Below, one piece after another: positions 1 through 11,160 of a stretch of DNA of 64,000 nucleotides. The DNA lies in NCBI GenBank assembly GCA_039707655.1, contig CM077671.1:366818720-366882719 (forward strand), read 5' to 3'. The stretch comes from Elymus sibiricus. Its lineage: Eukaryota; Streptophyta; Magnoliopsida; Poales; Poaceae. Each line of letters opens with the position of its first letter. Within the stretch, counting starts at the first letter, position 1. The notes beneath the pieces were generated by a model. It did not search any database. It saw only the letters and a list, made by a program, of their open reading frames with translations, and was not told where the DNA came from. The translations under genes and the position numbers were made by a program.

Positions 1-1105
1 GTCTGAGTGTCTCCAACAAGGTGGCTTGTAGGTAGACTAGGGGTCTGACCTCTTCTGGCTCAAATATCATCATCGTGACATCACCGGCAATGGCTGCTTT
101 GCAGGACATGATGGGTGCTAGTTCGTTGCGAATGCTTGACACGATGTGCGGGTTCTTGGCGAGGTTGTAGACAATCCATGGCAAGGTAGTGCCAATCGTG
201 TCCCTCCCAGCGATCATATAAGTAATGAGTGTCGCCTGTAGTAAATCATCATTGTAGTTTGGGTCATTCACATAGTTAGACAAAACATCTGTGGGTGCTT
301 CTTCACCAATAACATGGCCCTTCTTCCTCCTCTCCATGATCATGTCCGTGATGAAGCAGCGAAGAACCGCTTGCGCGACGACGAGCTTCCTCTCCGAACC
401 GATGTTCAGGCACCTCATCACCTTCCAAAAAAATGCAGGCACAATGTGACGGACAAAACCCACCTCCATGACCGTGTCCATCGCGTTTGCGACGTGTACT
501 GACGGCATGTCGAGGGATAGGCAAGTGGGGTCCACACTGAAGATGGTTGTGGCATACATGTCGAATACAAGCCTCATCAACATATCATTCATGTCAACCT
601 GAGTATTGGTTCTCACCATGTGGTCCATGAAGGGTAGGAGGCTCTTCTCCACCTTGTCGCGACAACGCTTAGTCATCAAGCCAACCAACAAAGGGTTGCT
701 TAACACACTCTGGTAGTTGGCACGCTCCCGTCGGGATAACTCGCCATCGGCGCTGAAGAGAGAGCCTCTTGTCATGTCAAATATTTCAGCATAATCCTCG
801 CCCTTGGGATAGTTTTTGTGGTTGGAGCCGAAGATATATTGTATATTTGTTGGATCACAGGTTATGAACATATGTATGCTGGCTATGGAAACCTTTAGGC
901 TATGAGCAGACGGTGCTAGGAGGTCAAAGGAGATGTAGTGATACAATCTGTGTAGGTTGATGACTAGGGAAGGGAGGATGCCTACTACTGGCCAGCTCAC
1001 GGGCAACAATGGGTTCTTACTAGACTTAATGTAGTACAAACCTACAATAACCACATACACCACAACTATGGAGATGACTAGTTCTGGCAGGAACGAGAAT
1101 GCCAT
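1..1105 (-). CDS. Cytochrome P450, CYP96/CYP86-like, N-terminal part (runs off left edge)
   Basis: Reading the minus strand from the ATG at 1105 gives an uninterrupted frame of about 368 codons to the window edge, with no intron. The protein starts with a hydrophobic membrane anchor (residues about 8-26) and then a proline-containing hinge (PVSWPVVGILP). The oxygen-binding I-helix motif AGRDT lies at residues 299-303, and the sequence ends in the K-helix region (LLETLR). The AGRDT form and the hinge are typical of the CYP86 clan, which includes CYP86, CYP94, CYP96 and CYP704; many members hydroxylate fatty acids or alkanes at the ER for wax or cutin. The heme-binding cysteine region lies outside the window, so completeness cannot be judged. 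P450 identity is sure. The CYP96 assignment is likely but unproven, and the substrate is unknown. Confidence 0.9.
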   Translation of the reverse strand, partial: MAFSFLPELVISIVVVYVVIVGLYYIKSSKNPLLPVSWPVVGILPSLVINLHRLYHYISFDLLAPSAHSLKVSIASIHMFITCDPTNIQYIFGSNHKNYPKGEDYAEIFDMTRGSLFSADGELSRRERANYQSVLSNPLLVGLMTKRCRDKVEKSLLPFMDHMVRTNTQVDMNDMLMRLVFDMYATTIFSVDPTCLSLDMPSVHVANAMDTVMEVGFVRHIVPAFFWKVMRCLNIGSERKLVVAQAVLRCFITDMIMERRKKGHVIGEEAPTDVLSNYVNDPNYNDDLLQATLITYMIAGRDTIGTTLPWIVYNLAKNPHIVSSIRNELAPIMSCKAAIAGDVTMMIFEPEEVRPLVYLQATLLETLR

Positions 1106-1180
1106 TTTTTGAAGAGTTGTGTGCTGCATGTATGGAGATGTAGTGAGATGTAAGCCGAGATCCCAATTTATAGAAGAATG
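1106..1180 (-). promoter_or_regulatory. Core promoter and 5' leader of the P450 gene
   Basis: On the minus strand a TATAAA-type box lies at 1167-1172, about 62 bases upstream of the ATG. This spacing fits a short plant 5' leader. The same stretch, including the TATA box, recurs in diverged form near 3010-3080, which supports it as a once-functional unit that has been duplicated. There is no experimental start site. Confidence 0.5.
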
Positions 1181-1305
1181 TAGTACAAAATGTGTGTGCA
1201 CATATGGATACTCTTGTCGTTTTCTTGTTAAATAAAATAATAAATGTGGCAGGTTTGGTGGTCACAGGTTGTGTACTGCATTAATTATAAGGCTTGTACT
1301 ACATA

Positions 1306-1637
1306 CTCCCTCCTTTCCGATTTATAGGGCTCAAATCTGAAATCTCATCAACCAAGGTAGACTATGAGTGGATGACACTGTTTTGTGGATACAAAATTGC
1401 CCAATGAAATATTCCTCATTTATTCAACTCCCGAGACAATAAGTGCATCACCCTTTCTCTCATTGGATTTGCATGGTGCATGTAGAAAAAGATGCATGCA
1501 TGACCAATAATTCTCTCATTTTCATTAAATGTGGTGTGAGACTCAAAGCTCTTTAACTCAATTTGACTCAAAGTAAGCCTTATATAATGGAAATCTGAAA
1601 ATTTTAAAATAAGCCCTCTAAACCGGAAAGGAGGGAG
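1306..1637. mobile_element. Stowaway-type MITE (332 bp)
   Basis: The ends are inverted copies of CTCCCTCCTTTCC, flanked on both sides by the dinucleotide TA (1304-1305 and 1638-1639). These are the hallmarks of Tc1/mariner-derived Stowaway elements. There is no coding capacity. It sits in the distal promoter of the P450 gene, so it could affect its expression (inference). Confidence 0.85.
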
Positions 1638-1879
1638 TATGAAATATCCACCTATTAGGATAATAGGTAATGCTTACAGAATCATTTGCGATGGTGTTGT
1701 GGCTCGTTGGCGTGGATTCCTATTGTAGCCGGTGAGGTTTGGGTTTGCAGGGTTTGTCGGGGCGACGACGATGGTTGCTTCCCTTTTGTAGTTTGATCCT
1801 CCTGCCTCATCTCTATCACGTCGGTACAACCTCTAGTGTCTGTGTGAGGTTTGTGAAAAATAATGGAAATTTAACTCTT

Positions 1880-3080
1880 GGATCTGTGGCTCTTCCGGTG
1901 GTGACGACTTTCTCTCCAAGGCATTATAGTCCTGCAAGATCGTGGCCTTGATTACTTCTTCTCCACGGTCAACATTTGCATACTCGCTTCAATAATAAAG
2001 CGAAATGCAGTGGCGAGCCATCGTCCCATCTAGGTCGAATAAGAAGGTCGGCCCCTTGGGACATTGAAGTATTTTCTTTAATTTTCTAGAGGTATTTGTA
2101 TTGCTGATTTGGTTAATAGACCTGCATTTTTTTTCACAAAAAGGTTAGGATGGGTGGACATATTCCCAACCGACCACATATGAAACTCCAGTTTTAACAC
2201 TTTATATTTCTGCTAAATTATTATGGCTAAATTTTTTTGGGTGGTAACTCATTATTTCGAAGGTCGAAAACTCTGGTGAGTTGTGCATCTACTCTCATCT
2301 ATGTGTGTTTGAGTGTTTATATTGCCCTATGTGTTCGTAACTCTGGTGAGTGGGTGGGTGTACTCCGGTAATTTATATCGTCTTAAGAGGTAATATATCT
2401 AGATAGCATAGACGCAAATTCGATGAAAAGACCTATGAAGATCTCTAGATGGCCCACCTACAAGCAATGGCATGAAGACTATGAATGCAAAGCGCCAACG
2501 TCCATCTACGAAACGGTCAAACTATCCACTAGGCAAAGTAGTCGGCAATGAATAAAATAACATCATGATAGTCAAACAACCACATCCAACCTAGTGGACA
2601 CTGCCGTGGGATGCAGCCAAAAATGCCACTCCATCCATATTTAATTCTAGATACTTCCGAATAATGATGATTACACGTTTCATCACCATCGTAATTGTGC
2701 TACAAAGACCCGAATACTATCATCATTTATGCTCACCCCAGTTGCTTGTTTTTGGCCATGGCATCCACATACAATGGTCACATCTAGAGCAGCTAATTCC
2801 TTTTGTCTACGACCACCTGCCTTCAAAGAGATGGCCCTACTTGTTTTCTCTTGAACCACTCAATAAAAGTAGTAAAGTAGACTCTTCTCCTGGTAATATG
2901 CATTATATCATTGTATGAATTGAATTAAATTTACATATATTTAATATAGAAGGAAACAAAAGGAAAATCATATGCCATTAAATATCTATAGTTGTTTTTA
3001 CTCTTGGAAGAGATGTGTGATGCATGCACTGCATTGGCATGTAGATAAATGCAAGCCGATTCCAATTTATAGAACGGCAA
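1880..3080. repeat. Diverged duplicated flank, copy 1
   Basis: This non-coding stretch aligns by eye, in the same orientation, with 19500-20590. Shared landmarks include the phrase around 1938/19540 (CGTGGCCTTGATGA-like), GTTAATA-containing sequence near 2113/19640, paired 'ctctggtgag' motifs, 'gatggcccac' near 2450/20040 and 'gtagtcggcaatgaa' near 2540/20120. Its right end (about 3005-3080) resembles the P450 leader, including the TATA region. I read it as the remains of a duplicated P450-locus flank. There is no credible ORF. Confidence 0.6.
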
Positions 3081-3084
3081 TCAT

Positions 3085-3815
3085 ACAGTATCCACGGGTG
3101 CACTGTGCGGCTCCTCCATCCACCGTTCATCACCCACTCCTCATTTGATGGTAGATACTTAGTTTTCATTAGAGGCATACCCGCCACTACAGAACTAGTA
3201 TGCACCACAAAGGCAAGGCAACATGCAGATCAATTTTTTGTAGCCACTAGTGCACCCACATCTGTTAGTACACAAGGTACCCACATGTCATTGAGAAATG
3301 AAAGCCGTGGTTGGTCGGAGAACGTCCGGCGAGGCGGACGGGGCAGCACGAAGAAGGTCTGGCGAGGCAGCCGAACAAGCATGGAGACGCAGGTAGGGGA
3401 CACAACCGGCAGTGGAGCAGTGGCGGCAGGGAGAGGTGGGCGGGCGTGGAACCGTGACGGCGCCAAGACCACAATGTTGGATGAGGCAGGGCGGCGCGGC
3501 GTGGCAGCGGCGATGCGAGGGTGTCCGGGCGTGAAAGTTAAGGTGGTTTCAGCCCGGGGAATGTCATCTTCTCGTAAACGTGAGGGGAGTTGGGGGCAAT
3601 TATACGAGATCCTGTAATTTTTTCAGATTTACGGGAGTTGTAGGAGGACCATTTTGTCTCAACTTTCTATATATGGTAGGTTTTTTATGGTACAAGAGCT
3701 ATTGGAATTTCTCTTAGATATTTTCACAAAAAAATTCTTTAAGCCCAGGGGCACCCACTACACATGTCCTCACAAACCGTACAGCTGCAACAACCAACAC
3801 CTAAAACAGCGGCAT
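3085..3815. other. Unassigned stretch, GC-rich in the middle
   Basis: No gene or transposon boundary could be supported. Bases 3290-3610 are GC-rich and open in several frames at once, as expected from composition alone. The rest is AT-rich spacer up to the Harbinger insertion. Confidence 0.4.
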
Positions 3816-3994
3816 AAGAGCATCTCCAACAGAGGCTGAAAAAAGCACGGCAAAAGATGTTTTTAGCGCGCGCCGAGCGATTTTGCGCGCTCCAGCGGGC
3901 GCGGGAAAGTCGCGTGCACGGGAAGCGTTTGCGTGCGCGTGCGAAAACGCGGCCCTACGCGCGATAGTTTTGGCGCGCGGCGCTCGGCGCGCTC

Positions 3995-4000
3995 TATAAA
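3995..4000 (+). promoter_or_regulatory. TATA box of the AP2/ERF cargo gene
   Basis: TATAAA lies in very GC-rich surroundings about 100-150 bases upstream of the AP2-like frame, inside the Harbinger element. Its position suggests that the cargo has or had its own promoter. Confidence 0.45.
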
Positions 4001-4102
4001 TCGAGTGCCCGACACGCGCTCTTCCCACTCCTCCCGCGCACTGCCGCCGCTTCTCTCGCGCTCTGCCGCTGCTCCTCCCGTGCTCTGCCGCTGTTCTGCC
4101 GC

Positions 4103-4741
4103 CGCTCCTCTCGCGCCTTCGTCACCTCGCCGCCGCACTGCCGAGGATCGTCGGGCTTCCGCGCGCGCCCCTCCGGCGCCTTCTCCGCCGAGATACGTTC
4201 CGGCGACATGCGCCTCAGCCTCGGAACCTTCGATACCGCCGAGCAGGCCGCCCGCGCGTACGACGCGGCGGCGTGGCGCCTCCGCCGGCCTCGTCGGGAA
4301 ATGAACTTTCCCAACGTGATGACGTGGGAGTTGGCGGAGAATCTCGCGCCACCTCCGCGCCTTGTCACCGACGAGGACCGTCGCCGGAACCAGAGGCGCG
4401 AGCGCCGCCTCGGCATCGCCGAGACGGACGAGGCGGCCATGGAAGCGTGGCGTCAAAGGTTCCCGTAGGACGTCATCGACGAGCACGCGTTCTTCGGGCA
4501 AAGGAGGGCGGAGAGAAGGGCGCAGAGGAGGGCGGATCGGAGGGCGGAGCGAGCCACCTATCGCGAGGACAAGCGTACGCGGAAGGCGGCCGCGGAATTC
4601 AACATCGAGCTTGGAGAAGCGTCGAGCTGGGACGCCAACGATGACCGATTTCTTGATGCCTTCATCCAAATTTCAGAGGAGGAAAGTTCGGAGGAGGACA
4701 TTTTTACTACGGAGTCGGAGGAGGAAGAGGACGACGAGTAG
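4103..4741 (+). pseudogene. AP2/ERF-domain gene inside a Harbinger element, broken
   Basis: One frame reads RARPSGAFSAEIRSGDMRLS, then LGTFDTAEQAARAYDAAAWR, ending near MNFPNV. This is the usual AP2/ERF pattern: the strand-forming AEIR, then LGTF, and the helix with AARAYD. An Arg/Glu-rich coiled region and a strongly acidic tail (EEESSEED...EEEEDDE) follow, up to the TAG at 4739-4741. A TAG at 4466-4468 cuts the frame where a Gln codon (CAG) would be expected. No ATG with a full N-terminal GYRGV segment remains. Such domains bind GCC-box-like DNA in plant transcription factors. Whether any copy of this cargo is expressed is unknown. Confidence 0.7.
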
Positions 4742-5034
4742 TTTATGATTAGCGCGTTTGTTATGTATCTTTTTTATTTTATCTATGCATGTTTTTATTT
4801 TATATATGTATCGTTGAACTATGATGTAATATTTGAACTATCTACTAGCTATGTTTGATCAAAATGTATTCTGTGCGCGCTAGTTTAGCGTGTCTGCTGG
4901 AGTGCCGCGCGCGCACAAAATTTTGCGGCGGCCGTTGGAGGCAGCGCTCTCCGGCGCGCTAAAAAACGCTATGTGCGCGCTGTAAAACCGTTTTTTGCGC
5001 GCCGCGCGTTGCGTGCCTGTTGGAGATGCTCTAA

Positions 5035-5363
5035 CTAGATAGTGAGCACATAATTCGTTTTTCTTCCATCTTCTTCTTCTTCTTTTATTATTCCAGATCC
5101 TCCTTTTCTTTTCTTATTCTTGCAAATAGCCATTGGATTGAGGTTGCGGCACCCGGTTTCCTTGAAAATTTCAGTTTTTATTGTAAAAAAAATCAGTTTT
5201 CTTGCAAATTTCAGTTAAAATTCCCTTGAAATTTTTAGTTTTTCTTGCAGATTTGAGCATGTCCAATTGTTAGTTTTTTGCAACTTTTTTTTGGTGGGTG
5301 GAATGGCAAACGACCTTGACATTGCGATAAACTATATTTTTGTTCTTGTGTTTTTCCTCCTTA
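5035..5363. other. Spacer between two Harbinger elements
   Basis: AT- and T-rich sequence with short repeats of 'aaatttcagtt' around 5165-5250. I see no gene and no transposon ends. Confidence 0.4.
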
Positions 5364-5366
5364 TTA

Positions 5367-6284
5367 GAGCATCTACAACCGGACCTCTCAAACCCTCCTC
5401 AAACGCCCGGGCAGGCCGCCCAGTCACTGTCCGGTCACAAAATTTCGACCCAGACGGGCCTCTCAAACGGCCCTCAAACGCCTGGGCTGATCGGCACCCC
5501 CCATATCCAGCCCAAATATGAGGCGGGTATGGGAGCGCCCGGTCGCGCCCGGGCACGCCCGTCACGTTGGACCCGACATCCCGTCCCCACCCCAAATTGC
5601 ACCAATCCCCCCCCCCCCCCCCCCGAAGAGCAGCCGGATCCATTTGCTATCTTCTTTCTTCTTCCTCCTCCTCGCCGTCCGTCTCGCGCTCCGCCGCCGC
5701 GCCGTCCGTCTCGAGCTCAGCCGTTCCCAGCCTCTCCGCCGCCAGCTCCGGAAGAGTGCGCCCATCCTCGCCGCGGGGGACGTCGTCGCCGGCCCGGACG
5801 CCACCGTGGTACGTCCGTCAAAACTCCGCCTCCGCCTTGCGCTTGATGTGTTCGACACATTGACCGACCGGAATTATTGTGATTGTGATTTTGTTGAAAT
5901 CCCGGAGGATCAAGATGCGGCCCAGCTTCAGAATTTTCTGCAGATGCATCAAAATCTTCGAAATCACCAGGTGCACACACAGCTACTCAATGATCTTGTG
6001 GAGCACATGTGGATCCACAATGGCAACCAAGGAGGCAATGCTTGAGTTTGGCACTTCAAATAAATTTTATGTAAACGCTATGTATGCTTGATACCAACAC
6101 TACTTATTTTACGTGCGACATGATCGACGTGCATGTATTTGCATGGATTTGAGAGTCCGGATTTGAGATATGTGGATGCATGGAACGAAATATGAGGGGC
6201 CGTCCGGATGCGCCCGCGGACGTGTCCGGACGCGTCCGCGGTCGTTTGAGGGGCCGGATTTGCCAAGTCCGGCTGTAGATGCTC
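5367..6284 (+). mobile_element. Harbinger-type element (918 bp)
   Basis: The left end is GAGCATCTACAACCGG and the right end is its near-complement, with TTA duplicated on both sides (5364-5366, 6285-6287). A run of 18 C lies at 5607-5624. Only a short tail of coding sequence remains inside, so the element is an internally deleted derivative of a larger one. Confidence 0.85.
5518..6045 (+). pseudogene. Remnant of a Harbinger-associated protein (C-terminal tail)
   Basis: The first half of this frame is Pro/Arg/Ala-rich and probably 5' leader sequence. From about 5820 it becomes protein-like. It contains FVEIPEDQDAAQLQNFLQMH and then a stretch ending LLNDLVEHMW before the stop at 6043-6045. A tail of the type 'QL..DLVEHLW' is common at the end of plant HARBI1/ALP1-like proteins, so I take this as the transposase C-terminus joined to leader sequence by deletion. 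The catalytic DDE core is absent. Confidence in the family assignment is moderate. Confidence 0.45.
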
Positions 6285-6331
6285 TTATTGTCTTCTTCTT
6301 CCCATAAGCACTCAGTTGCTCTCTCCTTTTT

Positions 6332-6351
6332 GAGAGAGAGAGAGAGAGAGA
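6332..6351 (+). repeat. GA microsatellite
   Basis: Uninterrupted alternating GA of 20 bases. Confidence 0.9.
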
Positions 6352-7034
6352 TGTGGGTGGACGTAGTAAATGTACAATGACATAGATGCACATATGCAAC
6401 TTGCATGTGTGCATGTCCGACGCAAAGCATTACTCATTTAATCTTGCCTCATGCATCTATTGCATTCACTTGAGCATCTACAACCATGGTTGCCAAATAT
6501 AACATCCTATATGTCCACATACACGCCCATTTAGAGCATTTACAACCATGGTTGCCAAATATGCCACTATATATGCCACGGATGTGCATGTCCGTGGATA
6601 GTGGCCGGTCACCCCCTATTTGTCGTCGCCCACATCCATGGTCCTCAAACGTTCGTCCCCAAATCCATACAAAACATGCAACTACATAGATGAACATGAC
6701 AATGTAGATCGAAGCTGCAAATATATAGCACAATCAGACCCAAGAGACATAGTTCGTCATCGGACATAGTTCTTCACTGGATAGGTTAAACTATATATAA
6801 AACTAGATGACACCCCGCGCGTTGCTGCGGGACTTTTCACCTTTCATATATAGATTTGAAAAGATCAACCATCAAATGTAAATAGAAGGAAATGATGTAT
6901 CAATAAAATATCCAATGGAATGTTAGTATCTACATTGAAAGTAAAAAAATATATACATAATGTACAAACTTACAGAGACTTAGAACTAACTTGGCATTCC
7001 CTTAGTAGCCATGTAATCTCTTTTTTAGTAATTA

Positions 7035-7118
7035 CTCCCTCCGTATCAAAATATAAGATGTATTTGTGGCTAGTTTAGCCTTAAAAAACGTCTTATATTT
7101 TTGTACAGACGTATTAGT
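7035..7118. mobile_element. Degraded Stowaway-like MITE inside the Helitron
   Basis: CTCCCTCCGTATCAAAATATAAG at the left pairs with a CTTATATTTTTGTA-type right arm. The right terminus is mutated. It is short and internally deleted. Confidence 0.55.
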
Positions 7119-9003
7119 AGCCAGGTACTTGGTTGACTTATATACCAAACTCAATGTTTTTATGATTTGTAGGCAAATGTGTTAATTCTTGCACCCCAAG
7201 TCTTAGCACTCAAAAAAGAAAATATGGCTCCATGGAGAGGCAGCATATGGCAGGAGAGATAAACTGAACGTGAAACCAATCTAATCAGCAAGTACGATGT
7301 CAGCAGCCATAAAATATGTTCTGAACATTCAAAGGCAATATGAATAATATAAAGCTATTTAGCTCTTAAAATCGAGAAGGAAGCATGTATGTGCAAAAAC
7401 AGAACTAAAGAGAAACAAATAAGCAAATATTTATTATGGCAAGAGAAATACATTGAAAATGCTTACACATGTAATGGAAGCTATACCTTTTGCATGTACT
7501 TGAAGTTGTACCTTTCCTACAACTGACTCAGATGCTTCTATATTTTTATTATGATGAAGAGAGAAACAATAGAAATTAAAATCGGCAAACGATATAATGA
7601 GGTATGCATTTTTATATTTATCAGACGATCCATTAAGCTAGCTGTTACTATATGATTTTCCTGACAACATGCACCTCATGCTTTTAGACTTACATGAACT
7701 GAAACATCAATTTTTGTCACTTTCCTGGATTGTGCTTGACTTGAAAGAAACTGCAATATAAATTCTATGGGAAAAAAATACTGGAGCAGTAGAAGTATGG
7801 ACCCTTCATAACTCGGAATATTGTTCTTCATAACTGGACTTCTTCGTAACTGCTCTGTAAAGATCACTGATGGGGTGGAGGCTGCAAGATTTTCAAGTTA
7901 ACCAAGGCTGTGACGGTGATATAGGAAATCAGATAGCACAATTTGACCATATAGTGAAAGACCAACCAATGCACAGGCATCGATGAAATGAATGAATGGT
8001 AAATAATAGAAACATTCACTCGTTGATGCCACAGAAGGCATGCCAACAACTTAATCAACAATCATGTAATGTAACCTCACATCAATGTAGAAAAATAGCA
8101 GAGGACAGTTAGGAATGGAGCCATGGGGAATGAGAAAGAACCTGTAACGACGTGAATATGTAACAGGCTGAAGCTGAAATCCAAAATTCTCTGTCTACTG
8201 TATGAGCCGAAAGAGAAACACATGAAGCAAAAATAACAGAAAGGCAAGGTTAATCAGACGATTTAAAGATTAACCAATGGATTAGTTAACTGCTCTCGAG
8301 TGAAGATCCCGACACTGTAAAAGGCAAGGCAGGACTAACCCGACAAGGGCAACAGGTGAGAGAGACGTACCACTGCGTCGGCTTAGATGCATCATCCTAA
8401 TTTGCCATGTCTAGCATGTGGATAGTACAACCATGGCCACGGGGCAGACAGGAGAGACTTTGAATTTCTCGGCTCCAACTGAAGGACCAGGAGGTCTAGA
8501 TGTGGCAGACTCGGTGAAAAGATGAACAGGTAGAAGGAAACCCATCGGCCAAACAAATCAATTGACAAAGGAATTAATGAGGGGATGCACTGCCCCATTG
8601 CCTTGGGCGCTGAGAAACAATGAGGACCCCAGTAGCGATTGACGGGGAAGATTAAGAAGCCGGAGGATGAGGGAAAGCTCTAGAAAAAAACATGAATTCA
8701 CAAGATGACAGTTTATTAGTAATTAACGCATGCTTAAATCGGATGGCTGTGTAATCTGTATGTATGGCCATACGGATGGTGGATGGAAGATGGAGAGGCC
8801 CTTCTTTCGTCTTCCACGTAAGTACAATAGGTGGCATGAGGCGTGATAGAAATTACTGTCGTCCACGTACAATAAGTGACATGAGGCATGGTGAAAATTA
8901 TCATAGCAAGATTATTGTGAGAAGGAAAAAGTTTTTACATGTGGGACCTACTTGATGATGTGGATAGCTTGCATGTCAAGAGAAATAGGTTAGTGGGGAT
9001 GAA
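7119..9003. other. Helitron interior with no recognised gene
   Basis: AT-rich to mixed composition with only short ORFs in any frame. I recognise no captured exon. Two similar short phrases around 8808-8835 and 8860-8890 ('gtccacgtacaataagtgacatgagg'-like) form a small direct repeat near the 5' end of the Helitron. Confidence 0.4.
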
Positions 9004-9021
9004 CTATTTAGGTATTATAGA

Positions 9022-9840
9022 TATTCTAGCTAGACGGTGCGGGGAGGCGGACATCACCATTTCTTGACCGGCCCTTTTCCCCCTTGTGCTTACCGGAGCA
9101 GAGGGAGTAGTCCTCCGTGTAGGCGTCCACGGCGGGAGGAGCGTTGTCGTGCCGTTGTCTGACAATGATGAGGTGTAGCCAGAGAGGTGGTGGATAGGGT
9201 GGGATTTCTCCTTCGTGTGTCCTGCCACCTTGGCCTTGGTGGTCTCCTTCTGCCTCATGAGGCCCTCCGACTCTTTGATCCCAAGTTGGAGCACCTTTGC
9301 GCTATTGCGGCGGAGGTGCCTAGCGTCCGTCTCCATTGCCGTCGTTGACTGGCGGAGGACCTCAGTGAGGAGCTGCTCCTCCAGGTCAACGGGCACAGAT
9401 CTGGTGCATGGGCGAGAAGTGTGGGCCTCCGGTGCCACCCTCTGCACGACCCCCTGCCTCTCACGGCGGGAGACTTCGACCTATGACTCTGGCATCCGTT
9501 TCCACTGGGTCAACGCGGGCACGAGCACCCAACATTGCCCTGGAAGAGTTGGGGTCGGAGGGGAAGGGGAGATTGACACCCGGCGTCAGATATGCAGTGG
9601 AGCAGAGCACGACGGGCCGTCGCACTCGGTCGCATTGCCACAGTGGGTCACAGGGGACGACATGCAGCTCGAGCTCCCATTAGGGTCCACTCTTGAACGC
9701 TCGATGGGGATACAGAGCGCTAGCTCCTCGTCATTCGAGGCTTCACTGCCAGAGCCATCCTCCTTCAAGAGGTCGTCTCAGTCAATGGGATCGACCTCGC
9801 TGCCGGAGGAGCTGCCGTCATGGGTGTCTGAACTCACCAT
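9022..9840 (-). pseudogene. Degenerate ORF of the third Harbinger element
   Basis: A minus-strand frame begins with an ATG near 9838 (MVSSDTHDGSSSGSEVDPID). It is Ser/Asp-rich and acidic at the start, and later becomes Lys/Arg/Thr-rich with a helical stretch (LLTEVLRQSTTAMETDARHL). It is interrupted by at least three in-frame stops: TGA where Trp would fit after EVDPID, TGA near 9586, and a TAG further on. The Helitron cuts its 3' end. I do not recognise a defined domain. By position it could be a Harbinger accessory protein, which is inference only. Confidence 0.45.
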
Positions 9841-10165
9841 GGTGGAGGGGAGGGTAAGAGAGGCGTGGGGACAGGAATGGGAGGAGACAGTGAGCGGAGT
9901 GGGTGATTGTGGACGGGGAACTAGGTTTGATGGTGTTTTTGTGGGGTTGGGCCAGGCCATAGTGGGTCATAACCTACGTGGCAGGCGTGTAAGGGCGTCC
10001 CCATATCCGCCCAGATATGTTCCGGGCATGGGGAGTGCCGGACAACCCAGACGTTTGGGCTATATTTGCCCGGTCTGCTTGGTTGAATTTTTTTGGTCCG
10101 GGCACCGACCGGGCAGGCCGCCTCTGCTTTTTGGGACAGAGTGGAGCATCCGATTGTAGATGCTC

Positions 10166-11160
10166 TTATGTATTCGGTACTAGCTGCCCCACAACACCTT
10201 TTCCCAATTTCACTCCATTATTGAGGGTAACCTGAACTTGCACCAACGTCTATGGATTCCGATCTAACGGTCCACTGTTGTGGGGCACCCCACCCTGGAG
10301 TCACCAGATCCTCACTCTTTATAGAAAAAGCTTGTTATCAACTTGCGTACAGATCCCTCGACAAAAAAATAAACTCTGATATTTTCTTGTTTATGGAAAA
10401 TAATAATATGTGGCAGGTTTGGCGATCATAGTTTGTGTATCACGCTAATAATAATGACGGTACAATTGTACCATTTTGGAGCTTGGACTCCATGAAACCT
10501 GACTTTGTTTAAAATTTTCAAAACCTATATTAAAGTTTAAAACATTTAAGAAAATAAATACACATGTACATGGTGACGTATTTTTGGTGTGTGTACATTT
10601 TCATGATGAACTACTTTAATATGTGAGCTAAAATGCAAATTCATTGATATCAAGAGTGAATAGTGCATGTGCTAAAATCCATGGATTTGTTTTGTTTGTG
10701 TAGGTCAAATCTTACAATATTTGATCATCAAGATTACATGTAGAATAAGTCTCTATGTATATGTGAAATTGTTACAATAATTTTTTGAAACTTTATGTTG
10801 TGTTGTTTGAATTTTCTAAAAAAATGGTCTCTATGAAGTATGAGCTCCAAAATCATTTTCTGTGATTGTACTCCATATTAAAATGTGTGCTACTGTGACA
10901 TGATTTTGTGTGTCACATCAATAATAATGATTGTAGTTCATATACAATATATTCCTATTACTCCACCCCTTTCATTTTAGAAGGCCCAACAATGTTTGTT
11001 AGTCAACTTTACGGCATGGTGTTACCCTCCTTCCATTAGCTAGTGTGCGGTTGGCTGAAATGATGGTTCTTTGGAGAAGATTGAATTAAATTAGTTGTGC
11101 ATGCTGGTTCTATTGGACAATTTGTTTTATGACTTTTGGAAACATCATTTATATATATAA
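10166..11160. other. AT-rich spacer with a P450-promoter-like relic
   Basis: No gene is visible. Bases about 10375-10450 resemble 1215-1290 upstream of the P450 gene (TTTCTTGTT, ATGTGGCAGGTTTGG and TTGTGTA..GC..TAATAATAA in the same order). This suggests another duplicated promoter fragment. Confidence 0.45.

Larger units (their letters stand above)
3818..5031 (+). mobile_element. Harbinger-type element (1.2 kb) carrying an AP2/ERF-derived gene
   Basis: The terminal inverted repeats are GAGCATCTCCAACAG at the left and its exact complement at the right. Both are flanked by the 3-bp duplication TAA (3815-3817, 5032-5034), as PIF/Harbinger elements make. Inside there is no transposase. Instead there is a promoter-like TATAAA and a GC-rich reading frame related to the AP2/ERF DNA-binding domain. 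The element is therefore non-autonomous and carries a host-gene-like cargo. Confidence 0.85.
6803..9021 (-). mobile_element. Non-autonomous Helitron (2.2 kb)
   Basis: On the minus strand the element begins TCTATAATACC (from 9021). It ends with a GC-rich hairpin (CCCGC...GCGGG, about 6814-6833), a short spacer and CTAG (6806-6803). It sits between a host A and a host T and has no target duplication. These are the Helitron hallmarks, and the 5' end is close to the grass consensus TCTMTAYTA. No Rep/helicase coding region is visible, so it is non-autonomous. It interrupts the third Harbinger element. Confidence 0.75.
6534..10165 (-). mobile_element. Third Harbinger-type element, split by a Helitron
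   Basis: The left end GAGCATTTACAACC (6534) and right end complementary to GAGCATCTACAATC (10165) form imperfect inverted repeats, each bordered by TTA (6531-6533, 10166-10168). Without the Helitron at 6803-9021 the element would be about 1.4 kb. It holds a minus-strand degenerate ORF. A similar TIR-like stretch at about 6474 just outside the left end suggests an older neighbouring or nested copy. Confidence 0.65.

Noticed and set aside
303..524. 73-codon minus-strand ORF inside the P450
   Set aside because: It is out of frame with the continuous P450 reading frame that contains AGRDT.
3105..3617. 170-codon plus-strand ORF with Arg/Gly-rich end
   Set aside because: Several frames on both strands are open together because of GC-rich composition. 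There is no domain, and the start lies in AT-rich spacer.
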